Below are positions 24,572 to 32,243 of a stretch of DNA of 64,000 nt, one piece after another (the first letter of the stretch is position 1; every line of letters starts with the position of its first letter). The notes under the pieces are model-generated. The model searched no databases. It saw nothing but the letters and a program-made list of their open reading frames with translations, and had not been told where the DNA came from. This stretch comes from VRUE01 sp036376915. Lineage in GTDB: Bacteria > Actinomycetota > Thermoleophilia > Solirubrobacterales > 70-9. The position numbers were made by a program, and so were the translations under genes. The DNA lies in the NCBI GenBank assembly GCA_036376915.1, contig DASUZK010000030.1:26938-90937 (forward strand), written 5' to 3'.

Positions 24572-26578
24572 TCACGACGCCAACCCGAGGGGAATCTCCG
24601 GGCGGTTCCAGCTCTCGGCGACCCGCTCGGCCGCCGCTCGCTCCTGGGCGAGGATCTCCTCAGTGGCCGCTACCACGTCCTCGTCGCCGGCCCAGGCGGC
24701 GACCCGCCGCAGAAGCTCGTAGGCGGCGATCTCCAGATGCTCGAAGGCGAAAGCGAAGCCGGCGAGCTTGGTGGTCGAGTCAGGTTGGGCACCGAAGAAG
24801 GCGGAGAGATTGAGGCCACCGGCTCTCAGCACGGCGTCCTTGACCGACGAGGGGCCGGCACCGCGCTCCTCCAGCAGTCCCTCGATCCGCTCCAGGTGGC
24901 GCCGGGTCTCCTCCAGGTGCTCGCGGAATGCCGCCTCCAGGTGCTCGTCCTCGACCCTCTCGGCACCGGCTTTCAGCAGCTTCGCGGCCTGGCCCTCGAG
25001 GGCATGGACGTCACGCAGGTAGGCGATCAGCACGGAATCGAGCTGATCCTTCTCGACCCCGGCCAGCGAGGCCTCGACCGCCGTGTCGAAGTTCTGCTCC
25101 AGGCGCTCGGCCATCCGCGCCTCCTCCTCGGCGATACCGGCCGCCATCCGCGCCGTCGCCTTATCACCGGCGCGCTCGGCAAGTCGCTTCAAAAGCTCAT
25201 AGGCGGCGAGCTCCATGTGCTCGTAGGAGAAGGCGTGCATCGTCAGCTTCCCCGGCGTGTCGGGCTGGCTGGCCGCGAAGGCGACCATCGCCCAGCCGCC
25301 GCCCCTACCGGCCGCGTCCTTCAGCTTCGAGGGCTTACCGCCAAGCGCTTCGAGGCGCTCGCGCACGCGCCGCTCCTGGTCTTCGGTCTCGATCAGATGC
25401 TCTTCGAATGCCTGGCCGAGGCGCTCGTCGCCGGCGATCTTCGGCGCCGCGCGCAACTGCGCCAGAGCCTGCAGCTCGATCGAGTGAACGTCGGCCAGGT
25501 ACTTGACCAGCTGATCCTCGCGATCGCGATCCCACTGGCGGGCCCCGACCCCGGTCTTCAGGTCTTCCACCCGCGCGCCGACGCTGTCCGCCTCGAGTGG
25601 CGGGGTCTCCTCGCCGCGACCCTCGCGCAGACCGCCCAGCAGCTCTTCCAACGCTTCGACGCCGCTGTGGCGCGGCTCCCAGCCAAGCTCGGTTCGAGCG
25701 CGGCTGGAGGACATCATCGGCGCGTCCAACGCCATGTCGAGCCAGCCCGGCGGGGTCGGCTGCAAGCGCATCCGCCAGCTCAGGTCGGCGAGCCGCCGCA
25801 CCACTCGGGCCGACACCGGGAAGCTGCGCACACCGATCCGCTCGGCCAGCTCTCCGCCGCTGAGGGGCGGCTCGGCGGCGATGTTGAAAGCCCCGTCGAC
25901 GTCGGCCAAGACGGCTCTCAGGTAAGCCCGGCCGACGTCCTCGGAGTGGACGGCCTGGAAGCGCAGGCGCTCGACCCTGGGCAAGGCGAGCAAGAGGCGT
26001 CGGCGTAGCAGGAAGCTCGGCAGGAAGGGCCCGATGAAGAGGCGGCGGATCTCGGTCGCTGCCTCGTCCTTGAAGATCAGCGCCGGGCGCAGTCGCACCA
26101 CGCGCGTTTCGGGGTTGTCGGCCTCGAAGCGGTCCAGCACTCGCTCCACCGCGACCTTGTGGCGCGAGTAGAAGGAGGTCGGGGTGCCCTCGGTCGGCCA
26201 GCTCTCGTCGACCTCGCGGTCCTTGGGGCCGCGCGAGTAGACGCCGACGGAGGAGGCATGGATCAACTTCGGCACGCCCGCCGAAGCGACGGCGTCGAAG
26301 ACGCGCCGGCTGCCCTCGACGTTGATCCGCTCCAGCGTCACTGCGTCGCGCGAGGGCTGGATCGCCCAAGCGAGGTGAATGACGGCGTCGGCGCCCGCGA
26401 AGATCGCTCCCAAGTCAGCGGTGAGGACGTTTGCCTCGATCCAGCTCGTCTTCGGTTGCTCTCGGGTCGGCTCGCGTCGTGCCAGGCCGACGATCTCGTC
26501 GATCTCTTGGCTCTCGCCGAGAGCCTTGACCGTGCTGGTCCCGACATTGCCTGTCGCGCCAGTGATGACTACCTTCAT
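24572..26578 (-). CDS. NAD-dependent epimerase/SDR fused to two DUF892 ferritin-like domains
   Basis: 668 residues. Residues about 1-310 are an extended SDR, with VVITGATGNVG at the N-terminus and the Y-xxx-K pair in SFYSRHKVAVE. After a linker come two homologous four-helix domains (about 345-500 and 510-660), each with VKYLADVHSIE or IAYLRDVHALE and an FSYEHMELAAYELL or FAFEHLEIAAYELL helix, typical of DUF892 (YciE/YciF) stress proteins. DUF892 normally occurs as a small stand-alone protein. A GTTTCC-N13-GGGTAG promoter lies just upstream. It is the first gene of a stress operon. Confidence 0.88.
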   Translation of the reverse strand: MKVVITGATGNVGTSTVKALGESQEIDEIVGLARREPTREQPKTSWIEANVLTADLGAIFAGADAVIHLAWAIQPSRDAVTLERINVEGSRRVFDAVASAGVPKLIHASSVGVYSRGPKDREVDESWPTEGTPTSFYSRHKVAVERVLDRFEADNPETRVVRLRPALIFKDEAATEIRRLFIGPFLPSFLLRRRLLLALPRVERLRFQAVHSEDVGRAYLRAVLADVDGAFNIAAEPPLSGGELAERIGVRSFPVSARVVRRLADLSWRMRLQPTPPGWLDMALDAPMMSSSRARTELGWEPRHSGVEALEELLGGLREGRGEETPPLEADSVGARVEDLKTGVGARQWDRDREDQLVKYLADVHSIELQALAQLRAAPKIAGDERLGQAFEEHLIETEDQERRVRERLEALGGKPSKLKDAAGRGGGWAMVAFAASQPDTPGKLTMHAFSYEHMELAAYELLKRLAERAGDKATARMAAGIAEEEARMAERLEQNFDTAVEASLAGVEKDQLDSVLIAYLRDVHALEGQAAKLLKAGAERVEDEHLEAAFREHLEETRRHLERIEGLLEERGAGPSSVKDAVLRAGGLNLSAFFGAQPDSTTKLAGFAFAFEHLEIAAYELLRRVAAWAGDEDVVAATEEILAQERAAAERVAESWNRPEIPLGLAS

Positions 26579-26587
26579 CTCACGTTT

Positions 26588-26612
26588 CTACCCATGCCAC
26601 CACAGAGGAAAC
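26588..26612 (-). promoter_or_regulatory. Sigma-B-type promoter of the SDR-DUF892 operon
   Basis: On the minus strand GTTTCC (26612-26607) and GGGTAG (26593-26588) are separated by exactly 13 bases. This matches the GTTT-N12/14-GGGTA consensus of SigB/SigF-type general stress sigma factors. It lies ten bases before the ATG. Confidence 0.72.
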
Positions 26613-26621
26613 GCCGCTTGC

Positions 26622-27092
26622 CTACAGAGCCAGCGAAGCAGCCTTCAGGTGCAGCCCTTCGAGCCGGCGCAGCTGGCTCGTCGCCCGCTCCACCAAGGCG
26701 CCCAGCTCGAAACCCGAGAGATCGGCAGCATGGGTGTGCTCGAGTGCCCGCCACAGCCGACGCTTCCCCATGACGCCGATCTGCAGCAACTCCAGCTCGT
26801 CGAGGCGGCTCAGCGGCGAGTAGCCCCGAAGCTGCCCGTTCGGCTTCAACCGGCCCAGCCGCTCGCCGAGCACTGCCGCGGCCGGCTTCAGCTTGCTCTG
26901 GCCCACCCCAAGCCGATCCATCACCCTTTTCAACGTTTCGCGATCCGTCTCGACCTCAGCGCAGATCTCGACCAGCTCCGGGCCGAACTCCAGATCGCCT
27001 TCGTTGCTTGCGCGCAGTCTCCGCGCCAGCTCGACCCCCGCCGTGGCCCCTGCCAGGTGGTCGTTGAGGTAGATGGCGAGCAGCTCGCCCAT
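26622..27092 (-). CDS. Conserved helical protein, possibly ferritin-like, unknown function
   Basis: 156 residues. MGELLAIYLNDHLAGATAGVE opens a bundle of long helices. E-x-x-x-E/D patterns such as LVEICAEVETDRETLKRVMD and LDELELLQIGVMGKRRLW look like a four-helix protein related to the DUF892/ferritin-like group. No complete metal site can be assigned. GAGGAG lies nine bases before the ATG at 27092. The frame stays open upstream through a DUF6766 remnant, but a sigma-B-type promoter at 27256-27281 and the ribosome site support this start. Confidence 0.75.
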   Translation of the reverse strand: MGELLAIYLNDHLAGATAGVELARRLRASNEGDLEFGPELVEICAEVETDRETLKRVMDRLGVGQSKLKPAAAVLGERLGRLKPNGQLRGYSPLSRLDELELLQIGVMGKRRLWRALEHTHAADLSGFELGALVERATSQLRRLEGLHLKAASLAL

Positions 27093-27255
27093 GCGGAGCC
27101 GCTCCTCAGCGAGGACTAAGCCGTCGCACGCCAGGCGCGTGCGGACGGCGACCCCGGATCGTGCGCAGAGCTTGGACGGTACGCGCGAGAGAAGGCGCGG
27201 TTCGAGTGCCTGGCGGCTCGGCTCCCACTTTCCTCTCCCGCAGCATGGCAGGGAT

Positions 27256-27281
27256 TTACCCAGGTGGGGCCGGCTCGAAAC
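27256..27281 (-). promoter_or_regulatory. Sigma-B-type promoter upstream of the 26622 gene
   Basis: Minus strand GTTTCG (27281-27276), 14 bases, then GGGTAA (27261-27256). It lies about 160 bp before the ATG at 27092. The leader between (27093-27255) holds no gene I can support. Confidence 0.6.
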
Positions 27282-27284
27282 ATG

Positions 27285-27542
27285 GAGGGACTCCGGCGAG
27301 CCCCGCTGGCGCAGGTAGACGGCGAGGATCGCAAAGGAGCCGACGGCCAGGAACTCCGATTGCCAGTTCTCCATCACCGCCTGCCCGCCGCTCGAGGAGG
27401 TCAGGTAGCGCCAGAAGCCGAACTGGCTCTCCTGGTGGGCCAGCGCCTCCTCGTTATAGAGGTTGTGGCCGGCGATCGCCTGGCCTCCCAGCGCCAGCAG
27501 GAAGATCGCCAAGAAGAAGAGGGAAGGAGTTCTCTGGTCCAA
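27285..27542 (-). pseudogene. Truncated DUF6766 membrane protein
   Basis: From a TTG at 27542 the minus strand encodes SLFFLAIFLLALGGQAIAG, then QFGFWRYLTSSSGGQAVMEN and an LAVYLRQRGSPES segment, the first half of DUF6766 proteins (two of four membrane helices). Similarity then stops and the frame runs on through non-coding-looking sequence containing a promoter. The C-terminal half, with two more helices, is missing. A ribosome site (AAGAAGG) survives, 11 bp after the stop of the upstream gene, so a short membrane peptide could still be made. Confidence 0.65.
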
Positions 27543-27553
27543 TCGCCTTCTTG

Positions 27554-28042
27554 CTAGGACTCTTCGTAGGGGTCTTTCTCCCCGGCCAGCTTCAGCGAGC
27601 CGTCCTTGGCGTCGGCGAAGTGGCGCTCTTGGATCGGCAGCGCCCACTCGACCAGCTCGGAGACCTCGGCCTCTCGCGCGGACTCGTTCAGCTTGCCGAG
27701 CACGGCCCAGTGCCCGACCTCGCCCGCCTCGGCCATCGTCAGAAACTCGAACCCGTCTAGCCCGTCTGAATCCCCACCGAGGTAGGTCGACATCATGTCG
27801 GTCGCCTCGGCTTTCGTTTCCTGGGCCTTTTCGAGGATCGCGGTCTTCTTGCCGTCGCGGGCATCGGCCAGCTCGGCGCAGCGCCGCTCGGTCTCCTCGG
27901 CCTCGTCGCGCATCTGCTTCAGGGTGGCGACGATTTCCTCGTCTTCGACCATTCCCTCGACCTCTTTGGTGGCGCCCTGCGCGGCTTGGGCAAGGCCCAG
28001 AACCTCCGCGAGCTTCTCCTCCATCGTCGTCAACTCGGCCAT
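27554..28042 (-). CDS. Ferritin-like/DUF892-related stress protein
   Basis: 162 residues, highly acidic and helical. It contains LTTMEEKLAEVLGLAQAAQGA, then a cysteine-bearing helix (ETERRCAELAD) and FEFLTMAEAGEVGHWAVL, with E-x-x-E/H spacing like a di-iron helical bundle. Common in soil actinobacteria next to DUF892 and DUF6766 genes, but without a known reaction. Upstream on the minus strand lies GGGTAG (28095-28090), a sigma-B-like -10 element without a convincing -35. AAGGAGGA precedes the ATG. Confidence 0.75.
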   Translation of the reverse strand: MAELTTMEEKLAEVLGLAQAAQGATKEVEGMVEDEEIVATLKQMRDEAEETERRCAELADARDGKKTAILEKAQETKAEATDMMSTYLGGDSDGLDGFEFLTMAEAGEVGHWAVLGKLNESAREAEVSELVEWALPIQERHFADAKDGSLKLAGEKDPYEES

Positions 28043-28294
28043 CCTGTCCTCCTTCAGTTTCAGTTGCGGATGAGACGAACGCTGACTTCCTACCCAGGTC
28101 AGCGTGCCTCGAATCCTCCTGATGCTGTGCTGATATCTGCCACGGGTCCCCGTACATGCTCTAGGCTGAGCACAGGTCGAGCAGACACTTGTCGCGCGGA
28201 ATTGGCTGTGTCTGCCCTTGAGCCGATAACTGGGAACCGCTTACCGCGTTTGGCTCTTTCCGGGATTCGGGAATCACCGAAAGAAAGAGCTTCC

Positions 28295-28651
28295 ATGACG
28301 GTCGACACTAACGGCCGGGAGGTCCGCGCCGGGACCCTGTGTATCCGGACGCATCGCGACGGCTCTACCTGCACCGTCGTCCTCGCCGGCGAACTTGACC
28401 TGGCAAATACCGATGAGCTTTGGGGCGAGCTGAAGCGGGCGGAAAATGACGGTACCGCTCCCAGCATCGTCCTGGACATGACCGAGCTGGAGTTCATCGA
28501 CTCCACCGGTATCTCGATTCTCGTCGCGATGCACCAACGCCTGAATTCGGATGGCGATCGCTTCAAGCTCGTGCGTAGTGAGGCGAGCGCAGTCAATCGG
28601 GTCCTTGCCCTGACCGGGCTGGACAAATCGATTCCGCACGTGGACTCCTAG
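28295..28651 (+). CDS. STAS-domain anti-sigma factor antagonist
   Basis: 118 residues. The sequence VVLAGELDLANTDELW and the phosphorylation-site motif LEFIDSTGISILVAMHQR (Ser in D-S-T-G) are those of SpoIIAA/RsbV proteins. These bind an anti-sigma kinase when unphosphorylated and so release a SigB/SigF-type sigma factor. No kinase or sigma gene is in the window. Its place among genes with GGGTAN promoters suggests it helps control the local stress regulon. GTTTGG-N15-GGGAAT upstream (28248-28274) is a weak sigma-B-like match. Confidence 0.9.
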   Translation: MTVDTNGREVRAGTLCIRTHRDGSTCTVVLAGELDLANTDELWGELKRAENDGTAPSIVLDMTELEFIDSTGISILVAMHQRLNSDGDRFKLVRSEASAVNRVLALTGLDKSIPHVDS

Positions 28652-28680
28652 GAAAAGAAGCGCACCTGGATCGCGAAACC

Positions 28681-28705
28681 GTTTCGTCCTCCGTCCTGGG
28701 GGTAG
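28681..28705 (+). promoter_or_regulatory. Sigma-B-type promoter
   Basis: GTTTCG (28681-28686), 13 bases, GGGTAG (28700-28705). It stands 38 bp upstream of the ATG at 28744, which also has AGGAGG. A close match to the other stress promoters in this region. Confidence 0.7.
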
Positions 28706-28743
28706 CTCGCTCAGTACTGCAAGCGAGCCAGGAGGCGAAGGAA

Positions 28744-28974
28744 ATGGGTTCTCAGGAGACCGGCCAGATCACCGGCACCAAGGACAAGGACTACAACGTG
28801 ATCTGGTTCACCGAGCAGTGCCTCAGCAACGTCCTGCGGTTGGAGACCTATGTGGAGGACGCCGAGCGCGAGGATGACTCTGAGCTGGCCGACTTCTTCC
28901 GGCGCGCTCAGGAAACGAGCCGCAAGGGCGCCGAGCAGGGCAAGGAGATGCTGGCGCAGCGCCTGCGGGGCTGA
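28744..28974 (+). CDS. Small conserved acidic protein, unknown function
   Basis: 76 residues, charged and mostly helical. The middle VIWFTEQCLSNVLRLETYVED followed by ADFFRRAQETSRKGAEQGKE is regular enough to be a helical hairpin. I do not recognise the family. It has its own sigma-B-type promoter and a strong ribosome site (AGGAGGCGAAGGAA), so it is probably made in stress or stationary phase. Confidence 0.72.
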   Translation: MGSQETGQITGTKDKDYNVIWFTEQCLSNVLRLETYVEDAEREDDSELADFFRRAQETSRKGAEQGKEMLAQRLRG

Positions 28975-28996
28975 GTGGAGCAGGGCAGCCCAGCGA

Positions 28997-29953
28997 TTAC
29001 CGGAAGGCGGGGAGCACCTCGCGCTCATAGAAGTCGAAGAAGCCGTCCTGCTCGGGACCAATCTGGTGTACGTAGACGTGGTCATAGCCGGCGTCGACGT
29101 ACTCTTGTATCGCCGTCCGGTGGCGCTCGGGGTCTGGGCCGCATACGACGCTCTCGGCGATGTCGTCGGTGTCCAGCACCTCGGCCGCCTCTTCGAAGTG
29201 CGCCGGCAGCGGTAGCTCCAGGAAATAGCTGCCGTCGATCGCGCCATTGGGCCATTGCTTCAGTGCTGTCTGCTTCGCCGCCGCCTCGTCCTCAGCCCAG
29301 CAGACGTGAAGCTGGCCATAGGTCGGCTTGCCTTTCCCGCCTTCGGACCGGAACCGCTCGATCGACTCGACTACCGGCGCGGTGCCCACCAGCCCGTCGC
29401 CTACGCGAGCGGCGAGCTCGACCGAGCTCTCGCCAGCAACCGCAACCAGTAGCGGCGGCAGCTCGTCAGGCAGAGAGTAGATCCGCGCGTTTTCGACGGT
29501 GAAGTGCTCGCCGCGATGGCTGGTCAGGTTCCCCTCCCAGAGCTCGCGGATCACCTCGATCGCCTCCTCGAGGCGGTGCTGGCGCTCGACCACCCCGGGC
29601 CAGCGGTCGCCGAGGATGTGCTCGTTGAGGTTCTCGCCGGTGCCAACCCCGAGCGAGAAGCGACCCGGCAGGAGGCTCGCGGCGGTGGCGGCAGCCTGGG
29701 CGACGATCGCCGGCTGGATGCGCGTCGTCGGGCAGGTGACCCCGGTCATCAGCTCGATCCGCTCGGTTCGCTGGGAGATCGCCCCCAGCGCCCCCCAGAC
29801 GAAAGGGCTCTCGCCCTGCTCGTCCACCCAGGGGTGGAAGTGGTCTGAGATCGAGGCAAAGACAAACCCTGCCTGCTCGGCGCGCTCCGCCTGGGCAACG
29901 AGCGTCGGCGCATCGAACTCCTCGCTCGAGAGCGTGTAGCCGAGCTTGGTCAT
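28997..29953 (-). CDS. F420-dependent LLM-class oxidoreductase
   Basis: 318 residues. The pattern FASISDHFHPWVDEQGESPF and ELMTGVTCPTTRIQPAIVAQ with FSLGVGTGENLNEH matches the F420-dependent luciferase-like family TIGR03557, which includes F420-dependent glucose-6-phosphate dehydrogenase relatives. The F420 cofactor is expected from the family, not shown by the sequence. A GGGTAG element (minus strand, 29971-29966) lies just upstream, with a poor -35. Confidence 0.9.
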   Translation of the reverse strand: MTKLGYTLSSEEFDAPTLVAQAERAEQAGFVFASISDHFHPWVDEQGESPFVWGALGAISQRTERIELMTGVTCPTTRIQPAIVAQAAATAASLLPGRFSLGVGTGENLNEHILGDRWPGVVERQHRLEEAIEVIRELWEGNLTSHRGEHFTVENARIYSLPDELPPLLVAVAGESSVELAARVGDGLVGTAPVVESIERFRSEGGKGKPTYGQLHVCWAEDEAAAKQTALKQWPNGAIDGSYFLELPLPAHFEEAAEVLDTDDIAESVVCGPDPERHRTAIQEYVDAGYDHVYVHQIGPEQDGFFDFYEREVLPAFR

Positions 29954-30018
29954 CTCCTGCGAGAGCTACCCGTTTGAGCGTGACTCACGCCCGACAACGC
30001 GATTCGCACTCATTCGCG

Positions 30019-30043
30019 GGTTCAGCCGCACGTCTTCGGGTAA
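30019..30043 (+). promoter_or_regulatory. Sigma-B-type promoter of csbD-like gene
   Basis: GGTTCA (30019-30024), 13 bases, GGGTAA (30038-30043), 34 bp before the ATG at 30078. CsbD genes are classic members of the SigB regulon in other bacteria, which supports the reading. Confidence 0.6.
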
Positions 30044-30077
30044 CCGGAGAGCCGTACCCACGAAAGAAAGGCTCGAC

Positions 30078-30266
30078 ATGGGAATCCTCGACAAGATCAC
30101 CGGCAGGGCGAAGCAAGCGGCGGGCGACCTCGCCGGCGATGCTTCTCTGCGCCGCCAGGGCAAACGGGAGGAGCGCAAGGGCGAGAAGAAGGAGGAGCTA
30201 GGCCACGCACAGGAGCGCGCGGATGAGAAGGCCGAGGAGGTCGCGGACTTGGAGCGCAAAACCTGA
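30078..30266 (+). CDS. CsbD family stress protein
   Basis: 62 residues. It begins MGILDKITGRAKQAAGDLAG, the CsbD hallmark, followed by a highly charged Lys/Glu-rich tail. CsbD proteins are small, abundant, general-stress-induced proteins of unknown activity. GAAAGAAAGG precedes the ATG and a sigma-B-type promoter lies upstream. Confidence 0.9.
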   Translation: MGILDKITGRAKQAAGDLAGDASLRRQGKREERKGEKKEELGHAQERADEKAEEVADLERKT

Positions 30267-30285
30267 GCCTCGTCCCCATCCAGCG

Positions 30286-31101
30286 CTAGGAGGACAGCAG
30301 GATGATCAGGTTGAGGAGAACCGCCGCGGGAGTGCCTACCAGGGAGAGGGTGCGAAAGAAACGGGCGAAGCCACCGCGATAGCGCACGCTCTCCATCAGC
30401 AACAGCCCGACGACGTGGGCCATGTTGATCAAGGCGACGGCGATCGCAGCGCCGATCGCGACGGCCTTCCAGCCGCTCGGGGGGCCGTCCGACTGGGCGC
30501 TGACCGCCGCTGCAAGCACGATCGCGACGATGGTTCCGATCACGCCGGCGCACATGCCCGCGAAGTCCGACCTCGAGAGACCTGGCAGGTAAGCGGAGCT
30601 GACCTCGTGCTCGGCTTCGTGGTCGACCGTTCCTCGCGGCGCCTCCTCGACATCGACGACGTGACTCGGAGAGCCATTCGCGGCGGGCGATGCGAGCTTG
30701 ACGATTCGCAGCGGCGGCTCGATCGCTTCCTCCGCCCGCTCGGTCAGATCGCCTTCGAACCAGCGCGACTCCGATGTCTCGCGCTCGAAAATCACGACCT
30801 CGTCGGCAGGAGCCTCGAGCAGTGCGTCTTGAGCGGCTTGGATCGGATCGGGATCGCCGACCTCGCCGCGCGCTCTGAGCCCCGCGTCGCGCAGGCTGTC
30901 GAGCGATACCTGGAGCTTTTCGCTCGCTTCGCGTTTTGGCCCATCGATGTCCCCGAGGGTGTGGCGCAGCGGGTTCGCCTCGACCGGCGCCGCTATGAGT
31001 CGCAGGTCGACCTCCTCACCGTCAGCCGCGGAGCGCAGTTGCTCGATTGCCTCAGGCCCGCTGATCGGATCGGCGATGACAGCAACGACTCGGCGGGTCA
31101 T
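30286..31101 (-). CDS. UspA-like domain fused to C-terminal membrane helices
   Basis: 271 residues. Residues 1 to about 135 resemble a universal stress protein (VVAVIADPISGPEAIEQL, then PADEVVIFERE, with a degraded ATP loop). After an acidic linker come three hydrophobic segments in the last about 100 residues (GTIVAIVLAAAVSA, VAIGAAIAVALINMAHVVG, TPAAVLLNLIILLSS). It is the second gene after a basic protein, five bp downstream, and both are read from a GGGTAT promoter. A comparable USP-plus-membrane protein with reversed order lies at 46025-46612. Confidence 0.75.
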   Translation of the reverse strand: MTRRVVAVIADPISGPEAIEQLRSAADGEEVDLRLIAAPVEANPLRHTLGDIDGPKREASEKLQVSLDSLRDAGLRARGEVGDPDPIQAAQDALLEAPADEVVIFERETSESRWFEGDLTERAEEAIEPPLRIVKLASPAANGSPSHVVDVEEAPRGTVDHEAEHEVSSAYLPGLSRSDFAGMCAGVIGTIVAIVLAAAVSAQSDGPPSGWKAVAIGAAIAVALINMAHVVGLLLMESVRYRGGFARFFRTLSLVGTPAAVLLNLIILLSS

Positions 31102-31106
31102 CGTTA

Positions 31107-31445
31107 TCAGCTCGCTCCGGCGACGGCGCGCTGGAGCTCTTTCTTGCTCATCTTCGAGCGACCTTCGATACCCAGCTTCTTGGCGTCGTTGTAGAGCTGT
31201 TCGCGGGTGCGGCCCCCGGGTCCGCTGCCCGAGCGCTTACCGCCACGGCTGCTCGCCGAGCGTCCGCGGGTCGAGCTGCGCGAGGACGTCTTGGTCTCAC
31301 CCGACCGCGCCTTTTCCTTGTTCACGGCACGCGCCGCGATCTCCTCCGCCCGGCTTTCCGACCGTCCCGCTTCCTTCTCGCTCTTCTTGATGTGCTCGTA
31401 CTGGCGAGCTCGTTTCGTGCCTTTTTTCACTCCACGCGGGGGCAT
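31107..31445 (-). CDS. Basic, low-complexity protein with C-terminal Rho-N/SAP-like motif
   Basis: 112 residues, very rich in Arg, Lys, Ser and Gly. The C-terminal 40 residues (REQLYNDAKKLGIEGRSKMS, then KKELQRAVA) resemble the Rho N-terminal / SAP-like helix-extension-helix found in 'plasmid stabilisation' and DNA-binding proteins. It may bind nucleic acid. First gene of a two-gene unit behind a sigma-B-type promoter; GAAAGGAG precedes the ATG. Confidence 0.75.
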   Translation of the reverse strand: MPPRGVKKGTKRARQYEHIKKSEKEAGRSESRAEEIAARAVNKEKARSGETKTSSRSSTRGRSASSRGGKRSGSGPGGRTREQLYNDAKKLGIEGRSKMSKKELQRAVAGAS

Positions 31446-31475
31446 GGGGCTGGCTCCTTTCGTTCAGCTAGCCCA

Positions 31476-31501
31476 ATACCCGAGGAAGCGACGAGCTAAG
31501 C
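31476..31501 (-). promoter_or_regulatory. Sigma-B-type promoter
   Basis: Minus strand GCTTAG (31501-31496), 14 bases, GGGTAT (31481-31476), 31 bp before the ATG at 31445. The -10 is a perfect consensus match; the -35 is partial. Confidence 0.6.
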
Positions 31502-31678
31502 AATCGGTCGAAGCGGAGGATTAGCCCGCCAAATAGCGGGAATAGCAAGAAGGGAGAGGGAACTTGCGCGGTTGAGCGCCTTCGCCGCGCCTCTCTTTCA
31601 GTGCGATGCCACGAAAGATCGCGCAAAGCGTCGGCTTTCAGGTTCAGGCCGGCTCGGCCCCCACAGGAGGAGAGTGCA

Positions 31679-32227
31679 ATGGCTCAGACAAAAACCAAAA
31701 AAGCGAAAAGCTCGAGCAAATCGAAATCGAGGGCAAGTAGCGGTAGTGCAAAAGCAAAAGCCCCGCGCAAACCGAAAGCGACGAAGAGGCCCCAGCGGCC
31801 CCGGCATTCGGGTAATGGGTCGAAAGCGACCTCGCACAACGGGATCTCAAATGGGATCGAGGGAGGCGCCAAGGCCGCACGAGACGCGGTGCGCAGCGCC
31901 GGGAAAGACGCTGCCCACGTCGCGAACAAAGCGAAGGTCCCTCTCCTTGCCGGCGGGGCCGCCTTGGTCGGCACCGTGGGTGGGGTCGTCCTCGGATCGA
32001 CCCATTCCGGGGACAAGGTTCTGGGAATCAGCCTGCCGAAGCGCAAGCGAGTCAGGGTCCGCTCCAAAGATCTCGCGAAGGCCGCGAAGGGGGTTGGCCG
32101 CTTTGGCAACAACGTCGGAGAGCTGGGAGCGGAGCTCAGGCGAGTGCGGCAAGGGCTTGCCAGCGACAACGAGAAGCAGAACTCGCCGCTCGAGGTCCTC
32201 CTCAAGGGGCTGACGACTCGGCGTTAG
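31679..32227 (+). CDS. Lysine-rich histone-like protein with membrane-like segment
   Basis: 182 residues. The first about 45 residues are a Lys/Ser/Ala tail like histone H1 or the tails of mycobacterial HU. Residues about 85-105 (VPLLAGGAALVGTVGGVVLG) could be one membrane helix or a glycine-rich core. The C-terminus is again basic (KRKRVRVRSKDLAKAAKG). A strong AGGAGGAGA ribosome site is present. The protein might tether or compact DNA, but this is inference from composition. Confidence 0.7.
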   Translation: MAQTKTKKAKSSSKSKSRASSGSAKAKAPRKPKATKRPQRPRHSGNGSKATSHNGISNGIEGGAKAARDAVRSAGKDAAHVANKAKVPLLAGGAALVGTVGGVVLGSTHSGDKVLGISLPKRKRVRVRSKDLAKAAKGVGRFGNNVGELGAELRRVRQGLASDNEKQNSPLEVLLKGLTTRR

Positions 32228-32243
32228 GCCGCCGGGATCGACT

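Noticed and set aside
26622..27542. One fused protein of the DUF6766 remnant and the 26622 helical protein
   Set aside because: The frame is open, but the joining part looks non-coding and contains a promoter, and the downstream part has its own ribosome site and ATG.
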